Shown: positions 23,701-35,131, counted from the stretch's first letter. The stretch is 64,000 nt of DNA from Turritopsis dohrnii (GCA_027922465.2 BQMF02000625.1:124001-188000); one strand, 5' to 3'. Notes: a model not told the origin generated them from the sequence alone. Translations and numbers: made by a program.

Positions 23701-26700
23701 ATGCAGTTGAAAGCTGTAAAACTTGATCGAGAAGACCGTGCGAAATACACGCTTACTATCAGAGCACAAGACAAAGGTCGGCCATCACTGTCGACAACAG
23801 CTGTGGTGGAGGTGACGGTTACCGATATAAATGACAACAATCCGGTTTTATCTGATACTGTCTATCGTGCAACAGTGAAGGAGAGTGTAGCTGTGAACAC
23901 ATACGTTTTAACGGTAAGTCCAACGAAACTCTGTGAGTTTGTCACCAATTAATAGTTCTGTGTTGGGTAGCATGAACTGTTAAAGGATATTTAAACAGAT
24001 CATTAAAGTTAGAGTGTGACTTCGTTGTTCCTTTAAACATGTTTTTAATGAGCTTTACGCAACTACCCTACTACGAGGAATTAAATGTTTATGTTTTATT
24101 CAATTTCACTCCTCCCAAGCCCGTCTTTCATTTATTTCATTCACTTCATTAGCACTTACTTAAATGAACTTTTAAGAACAGTGCACTCACTTTCTCAATT
24201 TTCAGGACTTAAATTTAATTTCTAATAACCTTAGTCTGTGTGTGTAGTGGTGTCTGTTCTCTTCTTTATTGATTTATATCGTTTTATTCTTGTCGGTTAT
24301 TCTTTAATCGCGTAATGTAAAAAATTAAAATATATTATGTATTAGTTCGACTGCTTTCAATAAATTCTATTTCAGGAGACTTTCATTCATTTTACATTAC
24401 ACATTTCCTGTTAAGCCACTGTCGCTTTATTCCTCGTAGGTGTCAGCAACCGATCGTGACGTAGGTCCGAATGCTCAAATCTCCTGTAAGTTAACTGGAG
24501 GCAGCAATATGAATCATTTTAAGTTAGATGCATCGACTGGTGTTTTAACGACGGCCGTCAAACTTGACTATGAAACGATTAATAACTACAGTTTCGATCT
24601 TGTCGCTACAGATAATGGAGTATCTGTTAAAAACAAAGACACTGCTAAGGTGAACAAGAGTTTTTTTACACATCTAGAATTTCATCTATGTTGGACCTAT
24701 TAATTCTACGTTTGAGTTGAATTATTATTATTATCATTTTTGTAGATCATTATTACAGTTGAGAATGTCGATGACAATGCTCCCGAATTTGAAAAAATCA
24801 AGGAAGTGAACTTGTATGAAGATGTCGGCATCAACCATCCTGTCGTGCAGTTCAAGGCAAGCGATAAGGATCATTCGAAAATCACTTACAAAATTACTGG
24901 TGGAAACAACGAGGACAGATTTCAAGTATCTTCAACAACAGGTAACCCAGTAGGCGAATTTGTTGAAAAATCACTGCGAAGGAGTGCATTTCTATAGAAA
25001 TATGCACACTATTTCGATGAAACGAAATCAACTGTGACGTCATTTAAGTCTAGATAGATTGAGTTTACAAAAGATACTTAACTATTTCTCAATCATTAGG
25101 CTTGATGACCTTAAAGAATCGACTTGACCGCGAAAAGGTGGAATTCTACAATCTAACTGTCGAGGCTAGAGATAGCGCTAACTCAGTCTATGTCTACCTA
25201 CCCGTTAATGTTCTTGATGTAAACGATAACAAGCCGAAATTTTCGAAGCTTTCGTATGCCGGTCAAATCAACGAAGATGCACAGTCTGGAACTTTTGCAA
25301 TTGATGCTAATGACGGTATGTGCTTTCATTTTAAAACGTTAAAATTAATTTCATACCCAATTGATTATTAGATCTCCCAGGTATTAAGTTACGGCCTTCA
25401 GAGAAGTGACATCCTTATAGTCTTCCATCGAGTAAATGTTGTATGTTGTCGAGTTATATGGTGTGTTGTCGAGTATTATTGTCTGCCGTCGAGTGAGAGG
25501 GTATTTTGGAAGTTGTTTAAGTCAGAAAGGCTAACCGTACATGCATCTTCTGTTTCCTGTATTGCAGCTATCTTGACAGTTCACGCCACTGACGCTGATA
25601 AAGGTTCGAACGCGGAAATTGTCTACTCAATCATTGGAGGGAATAAAAATGACGCCTTTGCTATTGCAGGCGATTCCGGTCAGTATTTTCTCAAAAAATC
25701 TATTAGCGTCAAAGTAGATCTTATTTCAGTTTTTTGATTTCCGAGTTTTATTCTTTTTTTATTGATAGGTGAAATTCGTGCAGTGAAGAAATTAGATCGC
25801 GAGAATATCGCGTCATACGTGTTACGTGTCGCCGCGACTGACAAAGGTAAACCGAGTTTGCGTTCGGACGTAGACGTAACCATCAAAGTTTTGGATCTAA
25901 ACGACAACAAGCCAGAATTTGAAAAATCTGCTTATACGGTAAACATTGCCGAAAATACCGGATCAGGCGCAAAGCTTGTTTTGATAAAAGCGACTGATGC
26001 CGATGAAGGCGAAAATGCGAGAGTATCGTATCGAATTACGGTGAATTCCAAAAACGCTTTTACGATCGATCAAAGCACTGGTCAAATCACAACGGCTGTT
26101 AATCTAGACCGAGAAGATAATGAAAGTCATACGATTACTGTGGAGGCGTATGACCACGGTGCTAAACCGCTGTCCAACACAGCAACCGTCACCATCAACG
26201 TGTTAGATATGAATGACAACAAACCAGTGATCACGTCACCAGACCTCATTAAGGCCGTCAACGAGAGTGTGAAGACTGGGAGCATGGTAGCGAAAGTGTC
26301 GGCTCGTGATGACGACGCTGGTACGAATGCAAAGCTGACTTACTCCATCTGGAGCAAAGGCGATTTTTTCAGCATATCTTCCGATAAGGGGGAAATAGTT
26401 TTGAGCAAGACTTTAGATCGTGAGGCCAAGGATAACCATGACGTTCACGTGACTGTTTCCGATGGAGGTTCGCCAACACTGTTCGTCAAAAGGATCTATA
26501 ATATCAAAGTAGCTGATGCTAATGACAACGCCCCGAAATTTAAAACTGATCGTTATCAAGGTGGGTGCATGCACGTAATACCCTTCACCCTTATTACCAC
26601 CAGGAAAAAAAATCTATGATGTTTTAGTGAGTGTGTACAAGTTAATCTTTCAGAAATGACTGCATTCAAAAAAAAAAAGAAATAAAAGGCTTCCTTTATT

Positions 26701-29700
26701 GATATATAATATATTTAGTCAATGTATTTTTCGCAGCCAAATTCGCCATGTTGTCAACCTTGATATAGCTCAATGACGAATGCTTTTCTCTGATACATAC
26801 CCTGTGGGCAAATTTGTTGAAAAATCACTGCCAATTTCTATAGAAACATACACCCTATTTCAATAAAAATGCTCTTCAACGCAGAGACCTTTTGATGTTT
26901 TTTTCGTCGGGGATGTTCAACAAAACGTTTTCGTAAGAGTTGTTCAAAATCTCGATTTATTTTGACATTAGGATCTGTGCCGGAGAACAAAGAAGGACGA
27001 ACAAAGGTTCTCACAGTTAATGCTACCGATGCTGACATCAACGAAAACGCGGCTATATCATACTCAATCGTTGACAACAAAGGATTTTTCGAGTTGGATG
27101 CAAGCACTGGTGATCTGTACATCGTCAAGAAAGCTGATTACGAAACGAAGGCGTGGTTCTTATTGTCAATACGTGCCAGTGATTGGCTACATAGTACCGA
27201 CGTTCCATGCAATGTGTCCATTGACAATCTCAACGACAATTATCCTATATTCACGTCAAATCTGTATTCCAACAGCGTCAAAGAAAACAGTGACCGTGGC
27301 CTTTCCGTATTGAAAGTGAAAGCTAACGACAAGGATCCCTTCGGAGATTTGGAATATGTTATCAGTTCCAACGTTCCTTTCGATATCGACAGTAGAAGTG
27401 GTTTGATTTCGGTCGCCGGCAATTTGGATTACGAAGCACAAACGAAGTATTCTTTCAACGTGACAGCGTTTGACCAAGGCAATCCAAAGCTATCAGGTGA
27501 AAGCACTGTCGAAGTGAATTTGATGGATGAAAACGATAACAGGCCTCAGTTTCATAACTACACCACGACCATAAACGTCATGGAAAACCAACCGGTTGAC
27601 ACAGTAGTGTTCTTGTTGACCGCTACTGATCGAGACAGCGGTATCAATAAAGATGTCAGATACTTTGATAAGAGAAGCGGTGGAAAGTACAGCAGCGATT
27701 TCAGTGTACACCTGCGAAGCGGTGAAGTGACAACTAAGCGCTCCTTTGACAGGGAGAAGGAAGACTCGCTAACTTTCACCTACTACGCAGCAGACAGAGG
27801 TTTACCATCTTTGAGATCGAAAGATTATCTCTTGACCGTGAACATTTTGGATGAGAATGATAACTCTCCTGTCTGGAATAAACATATCTATCGAGCAAGT
27901 ATTAAAGAACACTCGAAGAAAGGCACGCCCATCATTAGCGTCTTAGCAACGGACGCTGACCAAGGTGATAATGGGAAAGTGAACTACACCGTGATGGGAA
28001 ATACGAAGTTTGGAATCACGGAACAAGGTTAGTATGCGCAAAAGATTTACATTTTTTACGTCTATATGGAATATTACATAACTTTCTGAAAGTTTTCAGA
28101 ATTTTTTTGTTGCTCGGTGAACGCGAGTTTAGAAGAGTATGCGCATGCGCACAAGGGTCGCAGAGAATATTCGCGGAAATCTACCATTGAGATATTTCAT
28201 CATTGATATGTTGAAACATCGAATTGTAAAAAAGGTTTCTTTCAAAAAAGTTTTGTCATTATTTTGCTATCTGATGAATGTATAACATGTAACTCAGAGT
28301 TCTAGAAATTATTTAATTTTTTCTTATGGCCTATGTTCTTATAGTCTGAACGCTTTCGTTAACTTTGTGTTTTTCGTCTAGGAATCGTGTATGTCAATGG
28401 CGATCTTGATCGAGAGAAGAAAGATAACTACACACTAACACTTGTCGCGTCAGACAACGGTGTTCCCAGCCGACAGTCGGAAGTAAAGCTTCATGTGAAG
28501 ATACTCGACATTAACGACAACGCGCCCGTCATAGATCCGTCAACTTTGAAAGGTACGCCAGTTGTTTGCTGTGTGGTCCTTGGAAAATGACGTCAGAAAA
28601 CATTCTTGTTAAAAACACGATACGATACCATTCAATTTGATATTTGATTTTTTATCTTCTGATTTCTTTATAGCTGAAGTAGTGGAAAATAAGCCTGGTA
28701 ACCATGAACTAGTCAAGGTGAAAGCTACGGATGCCGATCTTGGAAAAAACGCCGAAATTGAGTTTTCAATGAACAACAACGACCTTTTCGCTATCGATTC
28801 GATTACGGGCGTATTAAAGACGTTACGCCCACTTGACCGCGAAGAAAAGGACTTGTACGAATTAACAATCACCGCCCATGATAAGGGAACGCCATCTTTA
28901 AGCTCGTCAGCCATTTTGAAAGTCCGTGTTTTAGATGTTGACGACAATTGCCCAGTATTCGAATCGTTATTATACACAGCTACCATCGAAGAGAACGCAC
29001 CCCGCGGTACGTTTGTCGTGAAAGTGAACGCCACAGATAAAGATATCGGGGAGAATGCTGCGTTGGATTACGGGATATATCAGAGTAACGGCCGAGGTGC
29101 TTTTAATATTGATCCCGATACCGGCATCATTACTGTGGTCGGTCACGTCGATTTGGAATATACCGAGAAGTACGAGTTACTCGTTCGAGCTGGTTCTTTG
29201 TTATGTGGGAAGAAAGTAAATGGTACCAACGTAGGAGAGGGCGGAAAACCGGTGACGTTTAACTACACCCTCACCCGTGTCGAAATAACCGTGACCGATG
29301 TTAATGACAATAAGCCTGTGTTCCAAAACAGCAAAGATAAGATAAGATATAACAGTCTAGCTATCGTAAATATCACCAAGCTAGTGGCAACTGACAAGGA
29401 TTTGGGACCTGGTGGTCAGGTGGGTTTTTGGGGATTATATCTTCCTTACTTTTTAGAAACTTAATCATTCATTATTTTTCACCAGAGCTGTTTTTATTCC
29501 CTTGAATGTTCTGTCTTCTCAAATCGATGCATCCCAAATCATCTTTTCCCAGTGGGCGAAATCTTCAAAAAGTCGCTGCGATGAAGAACATTTTTGTTGA
29601 AACACAGTGTACATTTCTATAGAAATGTCTTCCGTCGCAGAGATTTTTCAACAAATTGCCCACTAGGTTTATGTCAAACGAATCTCCTGTAAACATCCCC

Positions 29701-32367
29701 CTCTCCACCCCCACACCTCCCCCCCTTACAATTTCGAGGGAATGCCACTTTTATACGATTATGTCTCTCGTAGGTGAATTACCGACTGCGTGAGACGACA
29801 CAACGGGAAGTGAACGGAAAGACGGAGAACCATGTGCTGGTCGAAGCTTATGATCACGGCCTCGTACCAATGGTCGCCAACTTCACCCTGATTGTCGTCA
29901 ATGACATTCCTTGTGACGCTATGAGATTTTCTGTATCCGACGACGGAGATGTGACGGTGAATACATTGTGTACCGTTAAAAACAGTGGCGACGGCGTCGT
30001 TAATAAATTAGTCGGAAAAAATATGAAGATGGAATGCACGAGTAGTGGTAACGTCGCCGATGTCAAATACAGATGGACAAAGGATGGTGACGTCATATCG
30101 ACGTGGAGTAGTGACGGAAAACTAGAATTGTTGAACATGCAGTTTGATCAAGAAGGTGTTTACGCATGCGTGGCTTCAAGCGAGGCTGGTGTGATTCAGT
30201 CGTTCACCACTGTTCTTGGTGTTCAAGGTTAGCACATATTCCTGTCTACCGAAAGTCCTCTTTTTACAATTTCGATTACAGCAACAATTTTCTACTCTCA
30301 CTTACTTGAACTATTTCAGTGTGTCGAGAATTTGGTACATCGAGGGAGAATTCATTAGGTTTCTTGTAGAGTTATTCCACGGAGTGTAAAAATCTCCCAG
30401 AAATTGTTTTGTTCTAAGTAGTATCCCTTTTTCTAGAACTGCCGAAGATAGTCCAACAACCACTCGCAACGACAGTCAGTGTTGGCAACACAGCCAGCTT
30501 CAAAGTTGTGGCCACTGGGAAGCCTGTGCCAACCTATCAGTGGTATCGAAACGGTGTATTGCAAAGAAACTGGGTGTCTAGTGAGTTGATTTTACGCGAT
30601 TGTACGATCGAGGACACGGGTAAATATTACTGCTTAATATCGAACGCTAACGGGACAGTGAAAACTAACGAGGTCAAACTGACCGTAGTCGATACGTCGA
30701 CTTTGGTCGTGATGAAAGTTGACGTCAACAAACCCGACGAAAAAGACAACTGTCAAGTGTTTCTGCCGGAAGAGTTGGAGAAATTGATGAAGAAGATCCT
30801 GTCGAAGCAAGTGGTTGTGACTCGAGTAACAAAGGGGGAAGGTGATGGGCAGATGTGTAACATCACTGCATGCAGTAGCAGTCCCTGCAAGAACAATGGA
30901 CAATGTTACGTGACCGAAACCGGTTATCAGTGCGTGTGCAAACCTGAGTGGACTGGGACTACTTGCGAAGAAGACCGAGATGAATGTTCCCAGGGTTCAC
31001 AGATCTGTTATAATGGCGGCACTTGCAAGAACAGCTTAGGGTCATTTACTTGCGCATGCCCCAGTGCTTGGACCGGACGGAAATGCGAATACCAAAAGGA
31101 CGTCTGCGTACCAAGCCCTTGTCAACAAGATGAGACGTGCGTGCCATCACAGAATACCAACTACACGTGTGTGTCCAAGTCAAGTGAAGTGACTCTTATA
31201 CTGGACGCCAAAGATCTCATTCCCATGACTGACCAAAAGAAATTCCTACTAGAACAACTTCTTAACCAGATCCTTACCAAGCAAGCCGTGCGCACAACAC
31301 GAAAGAGGAGAAGCACAGTTACCAGTATTGATTTTGGAGCCTGCACCATTTTTGTCACTAGCCACAAGGTTGTCAACAGTACCAAAGTAGCTGCAAAGCT
31401 ATCTTTAGACTGTTCTTCGAGCAATCCCGGAAAGAACAACACTGAAATAAATCTGTCACAGAAAATGATTCAGCAGTTATGCAGTCATCTCTTCCGTAAC
31501 GAGAAAAGATTTCAGTCGTGTGGCCAGGAAGGTTCCATGGCCAAACCGGACGTGAAATCTGTAGAAAAAGTCACCGCCAACGTGCAAGTGGTCGTGAAGG
31601 AAAACAACGGAAAAGCACTGGGTTCTAGTGAAGCTATTGATCTCATGGGAAAGAAAGACTTGGAGAAGGAGATCAGCAAGAATAACTCAGGCTATGCGGT
31701 GACGTCAATCAAGACTGGTAAAAGTGGCAATGAGGAGAAGAGCAATAAGGTCACCATCATAGTGGTTGTTGTGGTTGTATGTGTTTTACTTGTGGTGGTT
31801 GTCGCCGCTTTCCTTATTTATAGGAGTAGACGTCAAGACGGTTATAAATCCACCTCCGTCATGACGCAAAGATCTGCTTTGTCACCATCCGACGCCAGTA
31901 CGACGGAGTTGGTGCCGTCTAGATACGGCGAGAAACAGAACCTGTCGTACGACGATCAAGATGCTAATAACAGCGGCACATTTATGTTTGAAATGCCGAA
32001 GAATTTAAAACCGACCAATGAACGCTCGCCAAAAACTCTCAGTTGGTACCACGGTGGAATGGATCAATCCGGCGCGGAACAGTTGCTATCGAGATGCAGC
32101 ACAAATGGAACGTATCTCCTGTACGTCAACATGGCAGGAGATTACGTCATTGGCGTACGAGCTCCAAACGGCGGACCGACAGTCCGACACTTTGTCGTCC
32201 AGGAAACGACTGACGGTAAATATAAAGCAGAGTTCGGCACGATGGATCCGATGACGTTCAACAGTATCGAACGGCTGGTGGATTATTTCAACATCCACTC
32301 GATTGCTTTCGATGAGATGTCGCCAGACGTGTTGTTCACCGAGCCTTTATTGAAATCAGCTTTGTAA
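14888..32367 (+). CDS. hedgling: Hedgling-type receptor: Hedge-VWA-cadherin-Ig-EGF-TM-SH2
   Basis: 29 exons give one open frame of 3,507 codons plus stop. Exons: 14888-15263, 17593-17730, 17838-17998, 18118-18291, 18405-18517, 18677-18798, 18882-18998, 19111-19247, 19326-19489, 19585-19861, 20248-20908, 21010-21333, 21419-21705, 21793-22036, 22113-22301, 22392-22996, 23089-23188, 23349-23553, 23667-23913, 24440-24649, 24746-24941, 25100-25315, 25568-25678, 25769-26560, 26972-28027, 28382-28552, 28674-29419, 29774-30227, 30437-32367. All junctions are GT/AG and keep phase. The start at 14888 was chosen because it gives a clean signal peptide (MEKLLVAAVLLCSIYTSSG). The protein is a single-pass surface molecule. 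Hedgling proteins are known from sponges, anthozoans and choanoflagellates and are thought to act in adhesion or signalling. Splice sites are inferred by eye; exon 9 and exon 17 borders are the least certain. Confidence 0.9.
16616..17436. mobile_element. Tc1/mariner-like element with ~210-bp inverted ends
   Basis: Lies inside intron 1 of the Hedgling gene. The ends are CAGTGTGTTTCAAAAAAGTG and its exact complement, flanked by TA on both sides (16614-16615 and 17437-17438). The inverted arms extend about 210 bp (16616-16825 against ~17227-17436), nearly identical apart from a small indel. The ~400 bp between them hold no transposase, so the copy is non-autonomous. Confidence 0.8.
17838..18798 (+). 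other. VWA domain, exons 3-6
   Basis: Residues ~172-361. Starts CQTKLDLAVIVDTSGSVG, with the metal-ion-dependent adhesion site DTSGS (DxSxS) intact. It continues with MALISYSYQVRVEFPL, a GSNTATGDAL helix, ILMTDGRSNGG (the second metal loop) and MFVVGITN. All metal-site positions visible to me are kept, so it should bind a divalent cation and a protein ligand. In Hedgling this domain directly follows Hedge. Confidence 0.92.
24945..25020. mobile_element. Palindromic CCCAGTGGG MITE, truncated copy in intron 21
   Basis: The 158-bp intron 21 (24942-25099) opens GTAA and is immediately followed by CCAGTAGGCGAATTTGTTGA, the left arm of the MITE, up to TATGCACACTATTTCGATGA. The right arm is missing. 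The insertion ends a few bases from the splice donor without spoiling it. Confidence 0.7.
26800..26912. mobile_element. Palindromic CCCAGTGGG MITE, copy in intron 24
   Basis: Reads CCTGTGGGCAAATTTGTTGA, then the TTTCTATAGAAACATACACC centre, then CAACGCAGAGACCTTTTGAT. Both arms are present but diverged. It sits in the 411-bp intron between the exons ending 26560 and starting 26972. Confidence 0.7.
29548..29667. mobile_element. Palindromic CCCAGTGGG MITE, full copy in intron 27
   Basis: The best-preserved copy: CCCAGTGGGCGAAATCTTCA on the left and TTTTTCAACAAATTGCCCAC on the right, with centre CAGTGTACATTTCTATAGAA. Length about 120 bp. Confidence 0.78.
29965..30690 (+). other. Two Ig domains (exon 28 and start of exon 29)
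   Basis: Ig1 (residues ~2776-2862) has the full set: KMECTSSG, YRWTKDG, LELLNMQ, DQEGVYACVAS. Ig2 (residues ~2866-2950) has YQWYRNG and DTGKYYCLIS, but its first core position is Val (TASFKVVATG) instead of Cys. The canonical disulfide is therefore absent there. A phase-1 intron separates the two, the usual arrangement for shuffled Ig exons. Confidence 0.88.
30857..31171 (+). other. EGF repeats (two complete, one partial)
   Basis: Residues ~3005-3109. EGF1 runs CNITACSSSPCKNNGQC to GTTCE. EGF2 begins DRDEC, which with the following Asn/Phe pattern is a calcium-binding EGF. The third (DVCVPSPCQQDETC) has only about five Cys and stops early. Confidence 0.88.
31298..31316 (+). other. Furin-type cleavage site RKRR|S
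   Basis: Residues near 3153 read TTRKRRSTV, matching RX(K/R)R. It lies in a roughly 190-residue juxtamembrane stretch of no recognised fold, after the EGF repeats and about 150 residues before the membrane helix. Cleavage in the Golgi would separate the whole Hedge-to-EGF ectodomain from the membrane stub unless the two parts stay associated. Confidence 0.6.
31750..31821 (+). other. Single transmembrane helix
   Basis: Residues ~3303-3326 are a run of Val, Ile, Leu and Ala (VTIIVVVVVVCVLLVVVVAA) followed by YRSRR, a positive stop-transfer sequence. This puts the N-terminus outside and about 180 residues inside. Confidence 0.95.
32035..32340 (+). other. Cytoplasmic SH2 domain without the FLVR arginine
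   Basis: Residues ~3398-3500. Starts SWYHGGMDQSGAEQLL (the W-Y/F-H-G opening). Beta-B reads GTYLLYVN where SH2 domains have G(T/S)FLVRES, so the invariant arginine is Tyr (TAC at 32122-32124). Later landmarks are present: VRHFVVQ with its beta-D His, then FNSIERLVDYFNIHS. The fold looks intact and the phosphate-binding residue is missing. The gene stops a few residues after the domain. Confidence 0.88.
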
Positions 32368-35131
32368 ATCATTGGATATGTATTTTACCAACATGAGGCT
32401 TTCTTTTCATACGTCAACCAAAGGACATGTCGAGTTTGATTTAATTCTTACTTCTCAATCTTTTCTGATTTTTGTTTCTAGAGACTCTTAAGTGGTCGTG
32501 TCTTGAAACAATGAAATTACTAGCTTTACAAATCACTCTATAAACTGGTCCTCTTTTTTATGAATCATATAGAATTTTTAAAAATTTCTAATTCATTTGT
32601 AAATATTCTGGAATTTTACGAACATAGAACAAATTAGTTTCCAGCACTCTGCCGATTGAATTAAAAGAAGTGTTGGTCGAGGATTGGAAACTAATTTTGT
32701 AACACAGAATGTAAATTCTCAAAATTGTATCATAAGAATTTCGCGTCGAACAAAATTTGTTTTGTTTATAAGTTTTGAACATCCCTCTCATACCTCGTCG
32801 CCATGACGATTTTCCGTGACGATAAAGGCCGACATACACTATCCATTTATTCCTCCAGCAAATTGACGGGCTATATTTTGAACACCGTGTTGTTTAGTCA
32901 CTAATATAGCCTCGTTTTCAAGATGTTAGTGTCTTATTCTCCACTAGGAAATAAGAATACTTTGTAAAATATTACTAACTAAGGAAGACACGTGGTTAGT
33001 AAAAGGATACAATGTAGAAACAAAGCCGCCTTAAGCGTATTAAATTAATGACTGTTATTGGCTAATTATTTTTACGTATTCAGCGTTCATCCAGCAATAT
33101 CATCGTGGTTCTTCTCTCCTTCTACTCTTTCTCTTCTTCTCTGAACTTCTCTTCTCGTATCTTCTCTCTGTCAGTGTTTCTCAGAGGAACTTTCCAGCTA
33201 AGGTGTCTAGGGAAACCTTTTACTAATAACAACTAAAATTATCAAGATGATTGAGAGTGGATAGACCTTTTCTACCACCAAACACAAGACTTGACCAAAA
33301 ACATTGTTGAGTGTTTTGTTTTCCCACATAGACGTTTTCTTCTTTGTTGTTAAAATGGTTTCATCGGGGAAGGGGGAGTTTGATAAGCAACCTTTACACG
33401 GCTTTGGCTACGAGGTTTGGTAAAGAAGTTGAGGCTAAACCATGTGCGAAAAACGAGAGCGGGTCTCTTCCCTAGATATTTTTTAAGGGTTTTATTGTAA
33501 TTTGTCGAGGAAGTATTTAACAGAAATGAAAACTCTGACATGGAGTTTGAATTTAGATAATTAATAATCAACAAAATAGAAACAAACAACCAAAGTAAAT
33601 AAACTATTTACATAAACAACGACCAATCAGAAGCAGGGATTTCATCTTTTGAGCACGTGACGAGGTTTCCGTATGTCTCCATCATGTTTGAAGTGCAGAT
33701 CACCTGATTCAAAGATGGTATTCAAAGCTTGCATCTGATTGGTCCAAAATATGAAAGAAAACATAGATTTTGAATAGGCCATGGAAATACGAATTTCGTA
33801 TTTTTATGAATAGGCTATGAAAGCAAAATTCTTTAGTAATTACTTTGAATATTACAACGATAAATTCTTTTTAACAAGTGCATGTAATTTATTCTCCCTC
33901 ATTCAGTTGCCTCCATAATGTGTTAAAATCCAACGCTATTCTCAAGGACTATGGAGAATGCATAATGTATTATTGAGAGAACTGAATAAAGAAAATCTAT
34001 ATGAACGTTGTTGTGATAATTTGACAGAAATGGATGAAGAGGCAACTGATTGAAAGATGGACTTGCTTAAAAACCTCTAACCTCACCTTGTTTTGTATTT
34101 CGTTGTAAATGGCATATTTGCACTTCATATATCAAATCTTTTGTGGTCATTATTTGTGAGGAAAAGCTATGTAAGTTTACACATCAAAGCAGTAGAGACG
34201 TTTAGTTATTTTGGCTTGCACCAAACGAAAAGAAAAGAAATCGGTGGCTGGAAAACAAAACTTGATGATATAAGTGTTGCTCCTACTCGCAAAGGTTTTG
34301 TGAGACACGACAACGTCGCCATTTGACACAAGTTCATGAAAAGGATTTCAGTGACGCCACAGGAATCTCAATTATAAGAATAAACGTCTTTGTTTTATCC
34401 AGACATTGTAATGGAGTCAGATTTTACAGATCGAACAAACACTGTGCGACTTATTACGGAGATAATGGAAACTTCAGAGATTCTTATTCCCAAGGAAATG
34501 GAATCTTTGGTGTTTAAGCCAGCAAACAACTTTTTAAAGTTTAGACCCAAAACTGCGATGGAAGAAATATTCTGAAGTTATCCATTTTTATATTCATTCG
34601 TGTGCTTTTTAACATTCTCTTAATCATTCCTAATCTAATCCTTAATCCTGATGTGCTGTTTTTATATTCTCCTGTTACTTAGATACTTTTAAGTTATTTA
34701 CGAAGCATGTTATCTCCTCAAAGGAAGACAAACCGACCAAAATAAAGTCAATCTGTGAAAATTCTGTTCATTTTCAAGAATCCAACATCCCCCTTTCTCT
34801 GTCGTTAGAGTTTTGGTGGCATCATATGCTGGCCTATAGGAAAAACAAATCATCTTTAACTTCTCATTCCCCTGGGGTTTCATTACATTAAGGCTGAAAC
34901 ACATTGTCCATTTAATGGATTAGTTTAAATTGTTTGAAATAAAAGAAAACGTGATACATATAGCGAATTAAATAGAAATATAGTCCCGTGGGCAAAACTG
35001 TCATAAATAGAACAATTTCAAACCATTTAAAGTGATCCATTAAACTGATAATGTATTTCAGCCTTTACTTGACTTTTCAATTTCCCTTTCTTGAATCAGA
35101 TTTTTTTGGTCATTCCGCAAGACTTTCTATT
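32368..35131. other. Intergenic, no firm gene
   Basis: 3' flank of the Hedgling gene. Two small frames at 34,093-34,326 and 34,390-34,575 (the latter begins MESDFTDRTNTVRLITEI) have somewhat gene-like composition but no domain. They could be fragments of an unrecognised gene at low confidence. Nothing else stands out. Confidence 0.35.

Larger units (their letters stand above)
19404..29912 (+). other. About 22 extracellular cadherin repeats
   Basis: Residues ~473-2759. I count 21 linker motifs of the DxNDNxP type (for example NDKNDNKPKF, GDVNDNKPVF, LDLNDNKPEF, LDVDDNCPVF) and one final degenerate linker ending VVNDIPC. Most repeats also show LDRE and DxDxG calcium motifs. Weaker linkers are VEDINEAPKF and VQDTNDFKPKF, which may bind calcium poorly and make flexible joints. 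Repeats near 23.4-23.7 kb and 27.6 kb are unusual in length. The ectodomain should be a long rod. Confidence 0.93.

Noticed and set aside
31161..31442. Gene on the minus strand opposite the furin region
   Set aside because: Antisense shadow of exon 29 without its own signals.
26838..32298. Several 60-140-codon minus-strand frames across the Hedgling exons
   Set aside because: Antisense shadows of long cadherin exons; the sense strand has domains and splice sites.
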